Origin: Porites lobata
Lineage: Eukaryota > Cnidaria > Anthozoa > Scleractinia > Poritidae
Length of the DNA: 64,000 bases
Direction: 5' to 3'
Assembly: GCA_942486035.1 (NCBI GenBank)
Contig: CALNXK010000009.1
Coordinates: 2,842,501-2,906,500 of the forward strand
Both the position numbers and the translations under genes were made by a program. The notes beneath the pieces are model-generated. The model was not told where the DNA came from and searched no databases. It worked only from the letters and a program-made list of their open reading frames with translations. This document shows positions 12,901 through 21,229 of this stretch, piece by piece; position 1 is the first letter of the stretch, and each line of letters opens with the position of its first letter.

Positions 12901-15900
12901 CCGTTAATGCCGTCCAGTGACGTCACTACTCCTCGACCTTTGCTTTAATTCATGCAAAAACACGATTTTCAAGTGGCAAACCGAGAAATATCGTTTGGAA
13001 ATGTCTGCATGATACAGAATTGCTTTATTTTTTTCGATCGTAATTCATGTTTAGCGTTCAAACTATCAATTGCATGCAGTACAACTCTGAACCGGTTGTA
13101 CTGAATTCTATAATCAACTCGGTGGCAATCACGTAATGAAATAAACACACACACGAATGCTTTAATTGAAAAGAAGCTATTTGATCCTTAACGAAGAAAA
13201 AAACACAAGGAAGCAAGAAAGAAAAGCTAACAGAATCATTACACTTGACGGTGAAAATAGCAAGAAGGTCGAATTATAACATTGATCTCAGAAAACTTCG
13301 CGTAAACAAAATCACCGGCCGCCGAAACCACAAAGCGGCTCTAAATGAAAAACCTACCGACTCTCCGCAATGATTCTTCATTCGCAGTTCAATTTCGCAT
13401 TTCAGTTTCGAAGACAAGGGCGATTTTGCTGTTTAAGATAAAGATTAAGCTTATCGAAATGTTTGAACTACACGAAAGAATGCCAGGGATGCGATTCGCT
13501 GAAAATCAAGCGACAATTCCGCTAAAATTTTTCATAATTATACATAATTATGCGAATGTTTAGACAATCAACCAATCAAAATCACTACCCGGTTTTCGGG
13601 TAGTGAGTGACGTCACTGGACGGCATTAACGGCCCGTCGATTCAGACGTTGTTGAGAGGAGAAAACGACTCAAGCAATCGGATGAATTTCAGGCTAATAG
13701 CGCCGCTTATAATACATTTCTAGTGATCTAAAAGTACTCGGGACAGCCTAAAAAGTGTTTTAACCGTATTTAAGAGGAAACCGTAATTGGGTGCCCCTGA
13801 TTTGTTAAACCTTGACTATGAATTATGGAGGAGCCAACTTTCTAAAATGTGACTCTAATGTTTCTTCGTTGGATTGACTCGTTATTCTTTTGCTTTTAGT
13901 TGTCGGCGCATCAGAATCTAGTTGTAGGAGACTGTGACGGAAACCAGATTGGCCGCTCAAATACTGAGGTAAGAGCAAAAATGGAAATTCAGTTTTTAAT
14001 TAACTGAATTTACCTAACTTCAATAAACCTTGGAAGAACGGCGCCAACTTCCTTCCTCGCAGTCAGTGGCTCCGCAGTACGTGCGGATTGGAGAGGTGGG
14101 ATCGCTCGTTGGCATGTAATTGGTTGGGGGCGGTGGTTGGGGGAGACTTGGTCACCTCGGGTACAAATTGGTGTTGTCTGTTTGGCCTAAACTTGATTCG
14201 AAATCTCTGTGGTCCTAGGTTCTTTTACGTCCCCAATAATCATCCTAGGGCGACTTTTTTTACAGTCCGCAAACAATAAGCGCACAGCTGTAATAACAAT
14301 TTTCAGTCCTCTCTAAGTTTACGGCATTGGGCAAGATGATTGTGCTTGATGCCATTGACATTAGATGTGGTTTAAACTGAAATCCAAATGTAGATATAAA
14401 ACTTAAGAAATGTGCAAGACTGCGTAAAAGAAATAAAGCAAAAAATATATTATAGCCAGCGAATGGACATTGTTTCTGAACGCAAATAAGATACTCTGTA
14501 CCGGAAACTGCATGAAGTGTTTATAAGAAAAACGTTGTCAAAACCTGAGCTGAAAATGCTTTTTAAGGCGATTTAAATTAAAAACGAAAAAATCTAAGTA
14601 AGAGACTAAGCGCAGGTGAGATTCCTTGGGGGGCTAACTCTGAACTATATTGCCGTTTACATGGTTTAGGCCTGCTAGAATGATTTAAGGAGGCAAGTCT
14701 ATTGGGTTAACGTCACCACCCAGTGAAGCGCATTATCTGTAACGAGAAAAGGTTTTAATCATAATTAACAGCAGGAGTATAACCGTCTCTCTTTTTTTAA
14801 CCCTGTTTGGTGAGCCGTGTCAGGTATGACTGAACCCGCGGGCTCCGCTCAGCAGACCGGCGGTCTTCCAACTGAGCTAATGAGATGTAGCCTGTGTATA
14901 GACCCCCCTCCCCCCTGGCTTCTGGCTTCTCCGATTTTTCTTGAGTAGAGGGGAGGGGAGGGGAGGGGGGGGGGTCTTTACACAGGCTAATGGATGGGGC
15001 CGCTAACCCTTCATTAAACCAGATTTGAAATCTCTCAACTGCATTTTCTTAAGAAACTACCGTGATTTATAGTCAGGATAAAATAAGCGAACTCTGGTTA
15101 AACAGTTGCTCTCCCTATTATTTATCAGTTTTTCAAATGCTTTTGAAACATAACGATTAGTTTGTTTGTAGGTTTTCAACCATAATGATACGTTGGTACT
15201 GGAAGCATTAGTGACTCGTGATCGAAGAATTATGCCGAGAAGCCCGCATATCACCACAGACTCTGGTGTTATCTGGCACATAATCTCTCTAATTCAAAGA
15301 AGTGCAAAAGAAACGGAAGGTGTACAAGAACAACTGCGAGAGTATTGCGAAGGAGTCACCTCCCTGAATAGGAAAAAGGGTTCAGGAAACTCGTCGGCAG
15401 CGTCTCCATCTACCGCTGACTACGAGGCCATTATCACACACTTACGCTCTCAAATTGAAATCAGTGAAGAAGAAATCCAAAGTTTGCGAGAACAACTGCG
15501 AGAGCATGGCGAACGAATCGCCTCCCTGGGGAGACAAGTGGCTTTAGGAAATTCCTCGGGAGTATGTTCATCTGCTCAAGTGTCTGGTGATTCAGCTGGC
15601 AGTGTACCGAACAGCGACATTACTCGAAGGGGACGCAATCTTGAAAATAGGACCGCTGATCTAGAGGCGCTGTCGGCCGGAAATGAGCGTGAAATTGAGG
15701 CGACTAACAGCAGGGTTGACTATATTGAGCGCACACTGGCTGACAGAAGTGTCACTTTAGCTAACTTAGAGGAAAAGTTGATGCAACTAGAGTTCCCAAG
15801 CTACGATGGCCAGTTGCTGTGGAAAATAACTGAGTTTGCGCGTAGAAGAAACGAGGCGGTCAGCGGGCAGAACGTCTTCTTCTACAGCCCTTGCTTCTAC

Positions 15901-16257
15901 ACCAGTCGCTATGGATACAAGATGTGCGCCCGCATATATTTAAACGGAGATGGCATGGGCCTAGGAACACACATCTCTGTGTTCTTTGTTGTCATGCGCG
16001 GTCAGAATGATGTAATTCTCCGCTGGCCATTCAGACAGATGGTCACGTTCATGTTGTTGGATCAAGATAATGTTGAACACGTGATCGACACCTTAACACC
16101 TGATCCAAGCAGCTCTTCTTTTCAGAGACCAAGAAGGGAAACAAACATCGCAAGTGGATGTCCAACGTTCTGCTCGCTCACTGAGCTTACCAATCACGCT
16201 TATGTTCGTGATGACGCTATGTTCCTAAAAATTATAGTCGATACAACTGACTTATAA
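780..16257 (+). CDS. TRAF-family adaptor / E3 ligase gene (whole locus, six recognised exons)
   Basis: This is a TNF-receptor-associated factor: an adaptor that binds receptor tails through its C-terminal MATH domain and, through its RING, can act as a ubiquitin ligase towards NF-kB/JNK signalling (family knowledge). The sequence shows, in order, the first half of a RING finger, TRAF-type Cys/His zinc fingers spread over four exons, a coiled coil and a complete TRAF-C/MATH domain. Recognised coding exons are 780-925, 7629-7733, 11478-11642, 11911-11988, 13900-13968 and 15172-16257. All junctions from exon 7629 onward are phase 0 with AG/GT borders. Exon 1 ends in a different phase (two bases of a codon), so at least one small exon carrying the rest of the RING must lie between 926 and 7628; I could not find it. 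The architecture matches TRAF2/3/5-type proteins; the exact orthologue is not resolved. Confidence 0.9.
1258..2020. mobile_element. hAT-like MITE, 8-bp target duplication
   Basis: The element is flanked by AATTGTAC at 1250-1257 and 2021-2028. Its ends are inverted repeats: a G-run, GCATAT, AAAGGGGTGGGGATGCTCGT, then the complement at 1976-2020. The right half holds several degenerate copies of a CACCCCTAAGCGAGAC unit. No transposase ORF is present, so it is non-autonomous. An 8-bp duplication with G/C-rich ends fits the hAT superfamily. Confidence 0.75.
2029..2656. other. TRAF intron DNA with ATGCTC-rich motif
   Basis: AT-rich intronic sequence with repeated TTATGCTC/GAGCATAA words around 2060-2160 and 2510-2600. 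These look like remnants of an old repeat. No coding signal was found. Confidence 0.4.
2665..2878. mobile_element. Small hAT-like MITE with telomere-like core
   Basis: TAAATATG is duplicated exactly at 2657-2664 and 2879-2886. Inside are inverted ends GGGTGTCAG / CTGACACCC, followed by CAGGGTTGGGG and its complement. The centre is a short palindrome of GGGTTA repeats facing CCCTAA repeats (about 2735-2800). The 8-bp duplication suggests hAT. No ORF. Confidence 0.8.
3101..3193. mobile_element. Short palindromic MITE with GA-rich core
   Basis: CCTCGTTCCTAGGGTTCTCTC near the left end is matched by the complement GAGAGAACCTGGGAACGAGG on the right, with a GA microsatellite in the loop. ACTAAAA occurs on both sides (3091-3097 and 3195-3201), a possible target duplication. 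Class unknown. Confidence 0.55.
3202..4003. other. TRAF intron, no recognised feature
   Basis: AT-rich intronic DNA. I see no coding exon, strong repeat or RNA gene. The missing second half of the RING was searched for by eye here as a Cys-Pro-x-x-Cys-coding exon and was not found. Confidence 0.4.
4004..4140 (-). repeat. GCAGACTGCAGACT-type repeat, arm 1
   Basis: This arm contains repeated words such as GCGGACTGCAGACTGC and TAAAATGCAGGTTGGGTGCA. The reverse complement of the same word order appears at 4974-5098, about 0.9 kb away. The two arms could be the ends of one foldback element or two independent copies. Confidence 0.6.
4837..4900 (+). repeat. Half copy of TAGACCTATT(C/T)GGC element
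   Basis: TAGACCTATTTGGCTAACTC followed by ACCCAATTCAAATCTCCC matches the end of the complete TIR element at 63274-63458. No matching right end is seen nearby, so this is a solitary or truncated end. Confidence 0.6.
4974..5098 (+). repeat. GCAGACTGCAGACT-type repeat, arm 2
   Basis: Inverted partner of 4004-4140. It carries TTTTACCCCCAGTCTGCAGT, TGCATTTTGCACCCAGCCTG and TACCCCTGGTCCACAGTCTG. The short ORFs here come from the repeat and are not genes. Confidence 0.6.
5105..5200 (+). repeat. Repeat with CATCCACAGGTATCCGGACA core
   Basis: The block with CCACAGGTATCCGGACAT, GCAACTTTTTCTTTCCAGAT and CTGTCCAC recurs in weaker form at 5991-6060 (same strand) and at about 6455-6545 (opposite strand). 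The three copies show a dispersed element scattered in this intron. Confidence 0.5.
5815..5990 (+). repeat. Repeat rich in CCGAAAT / ATTCCGG words
   Basis: GACATTTCAGTCTGAGTGAC, CCCGAATATTCCGGTCAGAC and ACCGAAATTTCCGGAATTTT form a locally repetitive palindromic sequence with GGAAAG near both ends. It looks like a non-coding transposon derivative; class not determined. Confidence 0.45.
6546..7432. other. TRAF intron, no recognised feature
   Basis: AT-rich DNA with no supported exon or repeat boundary. Confidence 0.4.
7433..7570 (+). repeat. Dispersed repeat fragment (GGGCTGTCACT family)
   Basis: Shares an ordered set of words with 30628-30800: GGCTGTCA, GGGG..CTGGGG, TCCTC(T/C)GGCTA(T/C)TATGA, then GAAA..AAAAGAATC. 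Both are probably decayed ends of one DNA transposon family. Confidence 0.5.
7629..7733 (+). CDS. TRAF exon: linker after RING and first zinc finger
   Basis: A strong acceptor (T-run then TTTTTTAG at 7628) opens a 35-codon phase-0 exon ending GAG|GTAAAA. The product begins VFPDNFMRREVQ, typical of the RING to zinc-finger linker of TRAFs, then SCTFKDEGCQWKGKVRHLE, the first TRAF zinc finger (Cys-x5-Cys, His in RHLE). It splices in frame to 11478. A diverged copy of this exon is at 59452-59550. Confidence 0.9.
8210..9450. mobile_element. Outer TTAA-type MITE, split by a copy of itself
   Basis: The outer copy consists of 8210-8289 and 8903-9450, interrupted by the inner copy 8290-8902 in opposite orientation. 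Its right end is CAAATGGG followed by TTAA (9451-9454); its left end is a decayed TTCATTCGCCCC preceded by TTGA. The segments 8210-8289 and 8903-9450 join colinearly when compared with the reverse complement of the inner copy (CAGTTTTAA joined to TGATCAAAGACAACTT). No transposase. TTAA targets are used by piggyBac and Kolobok elements. Confidence 0.75.
8290..8902. mobile_element. Inner TTAA-type MITE
   Basis: The inner copy is bounded by TTAA at 8286-8289 and 8903-8906, with ends CCCATTCGCTCCTGGAG and its near-complement CAGGGGCGAATGGG. The 613-bp interior has a 135-residue open frame (8341-8748) that is low-complexity and has a decayed counterpart in the outer copy, so I do not call it a gene. 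Confidence 0.8.
9698..9946. mobile_element. MITE with ATGCAAAGAAAGTCAT inverted ends
   Basis: ATGCAAAGAAAGTCAT (9698-9713) is perfectly complemented by ATGACTTTCTTTGCAT (9931-9946). The interior has repeated CTAGCCC words. No clear target duplication. The 79-residue minus ORF inside is a repeat artefact. Confidence 0.7.
10080..11070 (+). pseudogene. Decayed Ty3/gypsy integrase C-terminal fragment
   Basis: The translated sequence shows the second half of a retroviral-type integrase core: SDNGLPFNS with its Asp (about 10115-10150), then RANEQVERFMQTLNK carrying the catalytic-type Glu (about 10210-10255), followed by MAYRDTSHPVTG and a C-terminal tail ending in a polybasic RRPAYLSDF-like segment (about 11030-11060). 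Stop codons interrupt it at several points, so it is dead. No LTR was recognised. It lies inside a TRAF intron on the sense strand. Confidence 0.8.
11478..11642 (+). CDS. TRAF exon: zinc fingers 2-3
   Basis: Acceptor ATCAG at 11477 and donor AAG|GTATTT bound a 55-codon phase-0 exon. It reads AHTSNCEFMKIPCDHFECG, then MFVKKADLPQHLETECKC and PETCGFCKKQI. The spacing C-x6-C-x4-C-x11-H-x4-C is the tandem TRAF zinc-finger pattern; the first His/Cys completes the finger begun in the 7629 exon. Confidence 0.92.
11911..11988 (+). CDS. TRAF exon: zinc finger 4
   Basis: Acceptor ATGCAG at 11910 and donor AAG|GTAAGA bound 26 codons in phase 0. It reads LHHEKECPAYPVVCEKCNKD, with His, Cys and the C-x6-C-x2-C arrangement of the next TRAF finger. 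Confidence 0.9.
12029..12470 (+). repeat. Dispersed repeat, copy 2 (ACGGGTATGG family)
   Basis: Second copy of the 1-316 repeat. It is more complete at the left, starting with a G-run and TAGTCCCTTACATAGGCCAT, and ends CACCAAGAATTCTTAGAAGT followed by a C/G run. Non-coding. Confidence 0.7.
12841..13690. mobile_element. Foldback/TIR element with TGACGTCA in both arms
   Basis: Left arm 12841-12935 (GAATTTCATCCGATTACTTC, AACGTCTGAATCGAC, CCGTTAATGCCGTCCAGTGA) is the inverted partner of 13600-13690. Each arm holds the palindrome TGACGTCA (12918-12925 and 13608-13615). About 660 bp of AT-rich sequence without a transposase separates them. The small ORFs within are unsupported. Confidence 0.75.
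13691..13810 (+). repeat. Dispersed repeat (AGCCTAAAAAGTGTTTT family)
   Basis: The run CAGCCTAAAAAGTGTTTTAA then GTATTTAAGAGGA and GGGTGCCCCTG recurs in the same order at about 24400-24480. Non-coding. Confidence 0.55.
13900..13968 (+). CDS. TRAF exon: last zinc-finger segment
   Basis: Acceptor TTTTAG at 13899 and donor GAG|GTAAGA bound 23 codons, phase 0, reading LSAHQNLVVGDCDGNQIGRS plus three residues. The LSAHQ His could complete the finger from the previous exon. The exon has only one Cys, so the last finger looks reduced compared with typical TRAFs. Confidence 0.75.
14808..14886 (-). repeat. tRNA-like sequence, probable SINE head
   Basis: On the minus strand this reads TTAGCTCAGTTGG (A-box like), a CCGGTCTGCTGAGCGG anticodon-arm-like hairpin and GCGGGTTCAGTC (B-box like). 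The B box departs from the GGTTCGAATCC consensus and acceptor-stem pairing is poor, so it is a tRNA-derived repeat or pseudogene, not a working tRNA gene. Confidence 0.6.
14888..14989. mobile_element. 102-bp MITE with TAGCCTGTGTA ends
   Basis: TAGCCTGTGTATAGACCCCC at the left is complemented by GGGGTCTTTACACAGGCTA at the right; the loop is a GGGGA-rich run. ATG flanks both sides, possibly a 3-bp target duplication. Confidence 0.65.
15172..16257 (+). CDS. TRAF terminal exon: coiled coil and MATH/TRAF-C domain
   Basis: Acceptor TTTGTAG at 15171 opens a 361-codon frame to the TAA at 16255-16257. Residues about 35-200 are a Glu/Gln/Leu/Arg-rich coiled coil with two related blocks (EQLREYCEGVTSLNR and EQLREHGERIASLGR), the trimerising region of TRAFs. 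From about residue 208 follows a complete MATH domain: YDGQLLWKITEF, YTSRYGYKMCARIYLNGDG, RWPFRQMVTFMLLDQ, HVIDTLTPDPSSSSFQRP, NIASGCPTFC and YVRDDAMFLK. These are hallmark TRAF1/2/3/5 TRAF-C motifs, including the SSSFQRP receptor-peptide pocket. No frameshift or lost motif is visible. Confidence 0.95.
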   Translation, partial: VFNHNDTLVLEALVTRDRRIMPRSPHITTDSGVIWHIISLIQRSAKETEGVQEQLREYCEGVTSLNRKKGSGNSSAASPSTADYEAIITHLRSQIEISEEEIQSLREQLREHGERIASLGRQVALGNSSGVCSSAQVSGDSAGSVPNSDITRRGRNLENRTADLEALSAGNEREIEATNSRVDYIERTLADRSVTLANLEEKLMQLEFPSYDGQLLWKITEFARRRNEAVSGQNVFFYSPCFYTSRYGYKMCARIYLNGDGMGLGTHISVFFVVMRGQNDVILRWPFRQMVTFMLLDQDNVEHVIDTLTPDPSSSSFQRPRRETNIASGCPTFCSLTELTNHAYVRDDAMFLKIIVDTTDL

Positions 16258-16534
16258 AGAGAACTTTTCTACCATATTCAATTTACTTTTAGAACAAAAT
16301 TCAAATTGCAAAGTATCATATCTTTCAATTGTATACGCGATTGCATATTTTGATATTTTTCAGTTCGTCACTAGTTTTGGGCCAATCTTGTATCATCATA
16401 ATTGTCCTCTGAACTGTACATGCCTTATGTAACCGAAAGCAGCAATAGACTCTTGTTGACAAAAGCGGGAAAGAGTGGATAAGTCCGTAACGCCAACAAA
16501 GAATAACTAAAAGCGATAAAAATGGCGTCTGAAA

Positions 16535-16540
16535 AATAAA
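16535..16540 (+). terminator. Candidate polyadenylation signal of TRAF gene
   Basis: AATAAA lies 278 bases after the stop codon and is the first canonical signal on the + strand in the 3' flank. Confidence 0.45.
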
Positions 16541-16725
16541 TCATTTTTGTTTTGAGTTAGCGCGAGACTCGAGTTACTAAGTGACCTTGTTACCGGTAGA
16601 CAGGTGTATATAAAGTTCAATTTGATAATCTTTGTCTCCAAAAAAAGACTTACAGAGTTACTCTCAAAGTTAGCCTTTAAGATATGATATAGGCTTTAAA
16701 ACTTGTAGATTAAAGAATAGATAGG

Positions 16726-17436
16726 CATAGTTTATTTACCTGACTTTGTAACGAATATCTTACCCTGTAGACAGGGTATCACGAGAACGCGTCGAAGTTA
16801 CCAATTTGTAAGTAGTTTGCTATTGGTAGCCCAGCATTCGTCCTTTCTATCAACATAAACAACGAAATCAATGTTAGTTAGAATCATATGTGTTAGACGA
16901 TCCTACAGAATGTTCGTAGCTTTTGTTTAAGTATAATCGAAGAAAATTCAAGTTACTAGGAACGGTGTAACGCAATATATTTTTCATTGTCATTGCGTGC
17001 GTTGTATCTCTGTGAACAATTATCGTATATATAGGTTTTATACTGAAAAAGAGGTAACATATTTTTCAATAGAATGGATAAACATAGTTTATTTACCTAA
17101 CTTTGTAACTAATACCTTACCCTGCAGACAGGGTATCACGAGGACGCGTCGAAGTTGCCAATTTGTTAGTAGTTTGCTATTGGTAGCCAAGCATTCGTCC
17201 TTTCGGTCAATATAAACAGTGATAAACAAACAGCGAAATCGATGTTAGAATCATCTGTAGTAGACGATCCTACAGAATGTTCGTAGCTTTTGTTTAAGTT
17301 AGTATAACCAAAAAAATTCATATTACTAGGAACGGTGCAACGCAATATTTTTTCATTGTCATTGCGTGCGTTGTATCTCAGTGAACAATTTTCGCATTAT
17401 AGGGTTTATACTGAAAAAGAGGTAACATATTTTTAA
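16726..17436 (+). repeat. 357-bp tandem duplication
   Basis: Two units start at CATAGTTTATTTACCT (16726 and 17083) and stay colinear through ACAGGGTATCACGAG, CGATCCTACAGAATGTTCGT, ACGCAATAT and CTGAAAAAGAGGTAACATAT. They differ by scattered substitutions and small indels, so the duplication is not recent. Each unit carries imperfect copies of the same short ORF, which is not supported as a gene. Confidence 0.85.
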
Positions 17437-17627
17437 CTATTTTTTGTCAAACTTTTTAAAAAATGGAAATAAACTCACTTGGGTATTATTCTTTAGTTTT
17501 AGTGTTATTCTTTAGTCTTTCTGTTAATCCCTTCATGTGACCCTTCTCCTCTTGCCATTCTCAAGTGAAGAGATTGCTCGTAGGTTTTGTTTTGAATTGT
17601 ATGCATGAAACAACCCAATGTCATATA

Positions 17628-18086
17628 CACTCGGACCTCCATGTGCGACCACCTCTCGTAAGCGACCACCTCCCGTAAGCGGCCGCCAATCCAAAACACC
17701 AAAACGTTTCCAGTCAAAGCCTTAAAGTTGGAACCTCCAGTAAACGACCACCTCCTGTAAGCGACGGCGACCACTTTTTGGGCCTGAAAGTTTAATAATG
17801 ATTTTCCATTGCTTTTAAGCTCTTGTAAGCGACCACTTGACGCATTCTCTGATCTCTATGTTCGCTGTGTGCACTAGGCTACTTAAAATATACGACATGT
17901 GTGAAGAACTTTAGTAACAACATGGAACTACACACGGCGTAACTTAGAAATAGCATGCCATAAATTATCTTCGTTAAAATAGATGTCCCCAGACCTCTTC
18001 TCGGAAGAGGCGCCCTGTGGTTCGATTCTTGTAAGCGACCACTAAGTCTTGGCATTTTGGGTGGTCGCCTACGGGAGGTTCGACTG
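17628..18086. mobile_element. Tc1/mariner-like MITE (GTAAGCGACCACC family)
   Basis: The ends CACTCGGACCTCC and CAGTCGAACCTCCCG (right end, minus strand) are inverted, flanked by TA at 17626-17627 and 18087-18088. Both arms repeat GTAAGCGACCACC. TA duplication and CAGTCGAACCTC ends fit mariner/Tigger-type non-autonomous elements. No transposase. Confidence 0.8.
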
Positions 18087-19560
18087 TATAAAACAAAGTA
18101 CGGGAGGTGGAACGTTTTGGTTTCAATAGTGGAACGGCATGGGTGGCACCGATTTAAACGAAAATACATGTCGAGTAACCCTCGCGCCTAAAAACAGCTG
18201 CGAAGCTCGAGTGAAGTGACGTTTCCGCTGCTTTTGCGTCGTCGGATCGTGAAGTCCCTGATAACGAGACGGCCCTGGGTCCTAGCTTCGTCGTTAAAAG
18301 GGGAAGTAATCGATTTCAGAGACCTTTCTGCAGACAACATACTGCATATCTACTCCTAAGGTAAGGAAGTATTTTATGCCAAGTACTAGCGTGAATGATT
18401 ATATTAATACTGTAATTGAACTCAGATTTCTTTAGTTTTTCGCAAAACGATGAATGTTTGTTTTAACATTTATGTACTCATATTCTGTGCATTTTCAATA
18501 AGTTACCGGAGAGTAGCTATAAGCCCGCTTCAAATGCACTAACCATTGCACAGTTTTCCAGTTCGCAATAAGAGAATGATTGTTTAGTTTCACTATTTCC
18601 GAGAAAAAGAGGATGACTTCGCCACAGATCGTTTGATCAGTGTAAAGTGTTTGGCGGTTGTACAGGAAAAACTTAACGGTTTTGACTGTTAATCGCTAAC
18701 GCTCCTTCGAGATGCTGAGTGTGGAATTACTACTTCCGTCAGGACATCATATGCTGATCATTGGATTGTACCATCCCCCAAGTTTTCAGTATGATGAAGG
18801 CGATCTTATTGATACCATCATGGATCGTTGTGATACATTCTTAGACATGCATCCAAATGGGGTAGTACTCTGTGGCGTGGTGATCCGATTAGATCTGGAC
18901 AGTCTTTCCACCTCATCTGGCCTAGTGCCCATGGTGAATTTCGTCGCTAGAGGGACTTCTATCTTGGATAGCTGCCTCACAAACCACCCTGAGCTGTTGA
19001 ACGACCCCTTACGCTTTCAAGTGCTGATAAAGACTGACCATTGGGGCGTGATACTTTCTCCGGGGAACAAAATTAAACCAATCCGATCTAAATGCTGTTT
19101 TGGGATTATAGAGAGCATCACAAGCTAAACTTTACTTCAGAGTTACAAGATTTTGATTGGACACCAGTATGAGCTGTATGATCAATTCTCCCGATGTTGA
19201 AATAGCAATTAACCTATCTTATGTACAGTGTTTCCCTGTGAGGAACGGTTGTGATGTCTTCCCCCCTTGGATCACTCCACTAGTTAAATATCTGTTAAAG
19301 AAAAAGAAAAGAGCTGCTGATAAGGGCCACTTTCACAAAAGTGGAGGACTTGTCATCGATGGTAGGGATTCACTTGATGATAAGGATTGTCACTATGTTA
19401 GGCTTTTTGCAATGGATTTTTCGAAAGCCTTTGATAATGTGAAGCTCATTAGCTGGGGAAAAGCTAAAGGCTCTTCATCTCAATCCATAATCCAGTTGTT
19501 TACTGGTATCTAAGCTTTCTAATCAAGGAAACAGAAACTAATATTTAAGGGTGTTACCCG

Positions 19561-20466
19561 CAGGGTTCGCAAATACGCCAAATTTGGCGTATTTTACGCC
19601 AAAATTGTTCAGATGACTCCACGGAGGTTACGGAGGGAGTCACTTCGACTCCAGAAATTTTCGCTAACAAACAGGGAGCCACTTCGACTCCAGAAATTTG
19701 CGGTAACAAGCACAGTTTTGTCCTTACCTTTTTCACATCAAATACAGTTCACGTTAATTGTAAACGTTGTAAACCTTAATTAAATCATCGAAATTAAAGA
19801 ATTATACTGCACGACAAAACAGGAAGAGTATACCTGCCAACTCTCACGCCTGCGGGTTGAAAACTTCGATCTCACGCCCGCTCACGCCTGCGGACCAATT
19901 TCTCACGCCTGATTGAAAAATGTGAGTTGTTGTCGTCTTGCTGGACACAATTTCCAAAAATATGTTAACTCAGACCCATGTAACGAACGAAAACCATGTG
20001 TAAAATGAATAAATGACAATACCTTCCTCGCGATCTCTGATTTTGTGGATAGGTGTTTTCTCGATAACTTCGCCTTCGGCAGACTTCGGACGTCTTCGGA
20101 AGACTTCGGACTTCTTCGGGAATCTTCGGAAATGATCGTGTCGTTTTCAAAAATCCCAGCACTCCCAGGATAAAAATCTCACGCCTACATCTCATAAAAA
20201 GTTGGCAGGTATAGAAGAGGGTAAATTACGATCAAAGTTTACTTGATGACCGCCATCATGGATTTGAGCTTTCCAGGTCAGCGGACCGCCACAGCTACTT
20301 CGTGTATCCCTCACGATACTGTATACATGCCAGGACCGCGTGCTGGAAAGTCTGAAAATGGCTTTTTTCATTGTGGTACTTGACTCCAAATATTCCAAAA
20401 TGACTCCAAAATTTGTGAAGCAGAAGTCACAATGACTCCACTCATCAATAAAATTTGCAAACCCTG
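19561..20466. mobile_element. hAT-like element inserted in the LINE
   Basis: The ends CAGGGTTCGCAAAT and ATTTGCAAACCCTG are inverted. GTGTTACC lies at 19551-19558 and 20468-20475, one or two bases outside them, giving an 8-bp target duplication. The insertion falls between reverse-transcriptase blocks of the LINE, which resumes after it. It carries TGACTCCA repeats and contains a further TIR element. Confidence 0.8.
19829..20213. mobile_element. TATACCTGCCAACT TIR element nested in the hAT-like element
   Basis: TATACCTGCCAACT and AGTTGGCAGGTATA form the ends. GAAGAG flanks both sides (19823-19828 and 20214-20219). The interior has repeated CTCACGCCTGCGG and CTTCGGAAGACTTCGGA units. No transposase. 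Confidence 0.75.
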
Positions 20467-20995
20467 AGTGTTACCTATAAATGGCATACTGTGAAGAAAG
20501 GAACAACCCAGGATAGTGTGAGTGGGCTCCATCTTTTTAATTTATTTATTAACGATTTGGCCATTAGGGATAATGACCTTACCAGCATAATCAAATATGC
20601 TGACGACACCACCCTGCTAGTCAAAGTATGTAAGAATGAAATAGATCTTTCTCAAGAGGTTGTCAATCAGTTTTTTAGTAGTACTCAAGATAATGCCATA
20701 GTATGTAATCCCAAAAAATGCAAAGAACTGATACTTTGTAAGAAGTATCAAGATATAGAACAATATAACGCGAGTCTCTTGTTTAAAAGTGTTAAGTAAA
20801 AGAAATCACAGATTTTATGAGCATACATGTATTAAGGTTAAGTTGCAGGAGGCCAATAAGTGTCTTTATGTGATAAGATGTTTACGAAAAGAGGGATAAC
20901 AACAACCAGATGTTGATTACGTTTTCAGATCAATTATTTCACCGAAACTAAAGTACGGTCTTCCTATATACGCCTCCTCAATACCTGAATTAACT

Positions 20996-21229
20996 TAGAC
21001 TGCAAAACAGTCCGTATTTCTGGGTATTCAAGTACGCGCGAGCAGTCAAAGGAGGCTGAAAACAGAGAGTGAGACTGGGGAGAGACGCTAAAAATACGTT
21101 TTTTTCCTCTCGCCTCACACGCCCTAGGGGAGTGTGAGGCTCGCGCGCTTTGCAAGCGTAAGACTCTTACGCCACGCTTTACCGATTTCTTTACTGATTT
21201 TGAGAAAAAACCGACTGTTTTGCAGTCTA
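20996..21229. mobile_element. TIR element with 9-bp target duplication (Mutator-like?)
   Basis: TAGACTGCAAAACAGTC and GACTGTTTTGCAGTCTA are perfect inverted ends, flanked by GAATTAACT at 20987-20995 and 21230-21238. A 9-bp duplication is typical of Mutator-like elements. It lies within the C-terminal part of the LINE. Confidence 0.8.

Noticed and set aside
14808..14886. Functional tRNA gene
   Set aside because: The B box is off-consensus and acceptor-stem pairing is poor; better explained as a SINE-type relic.
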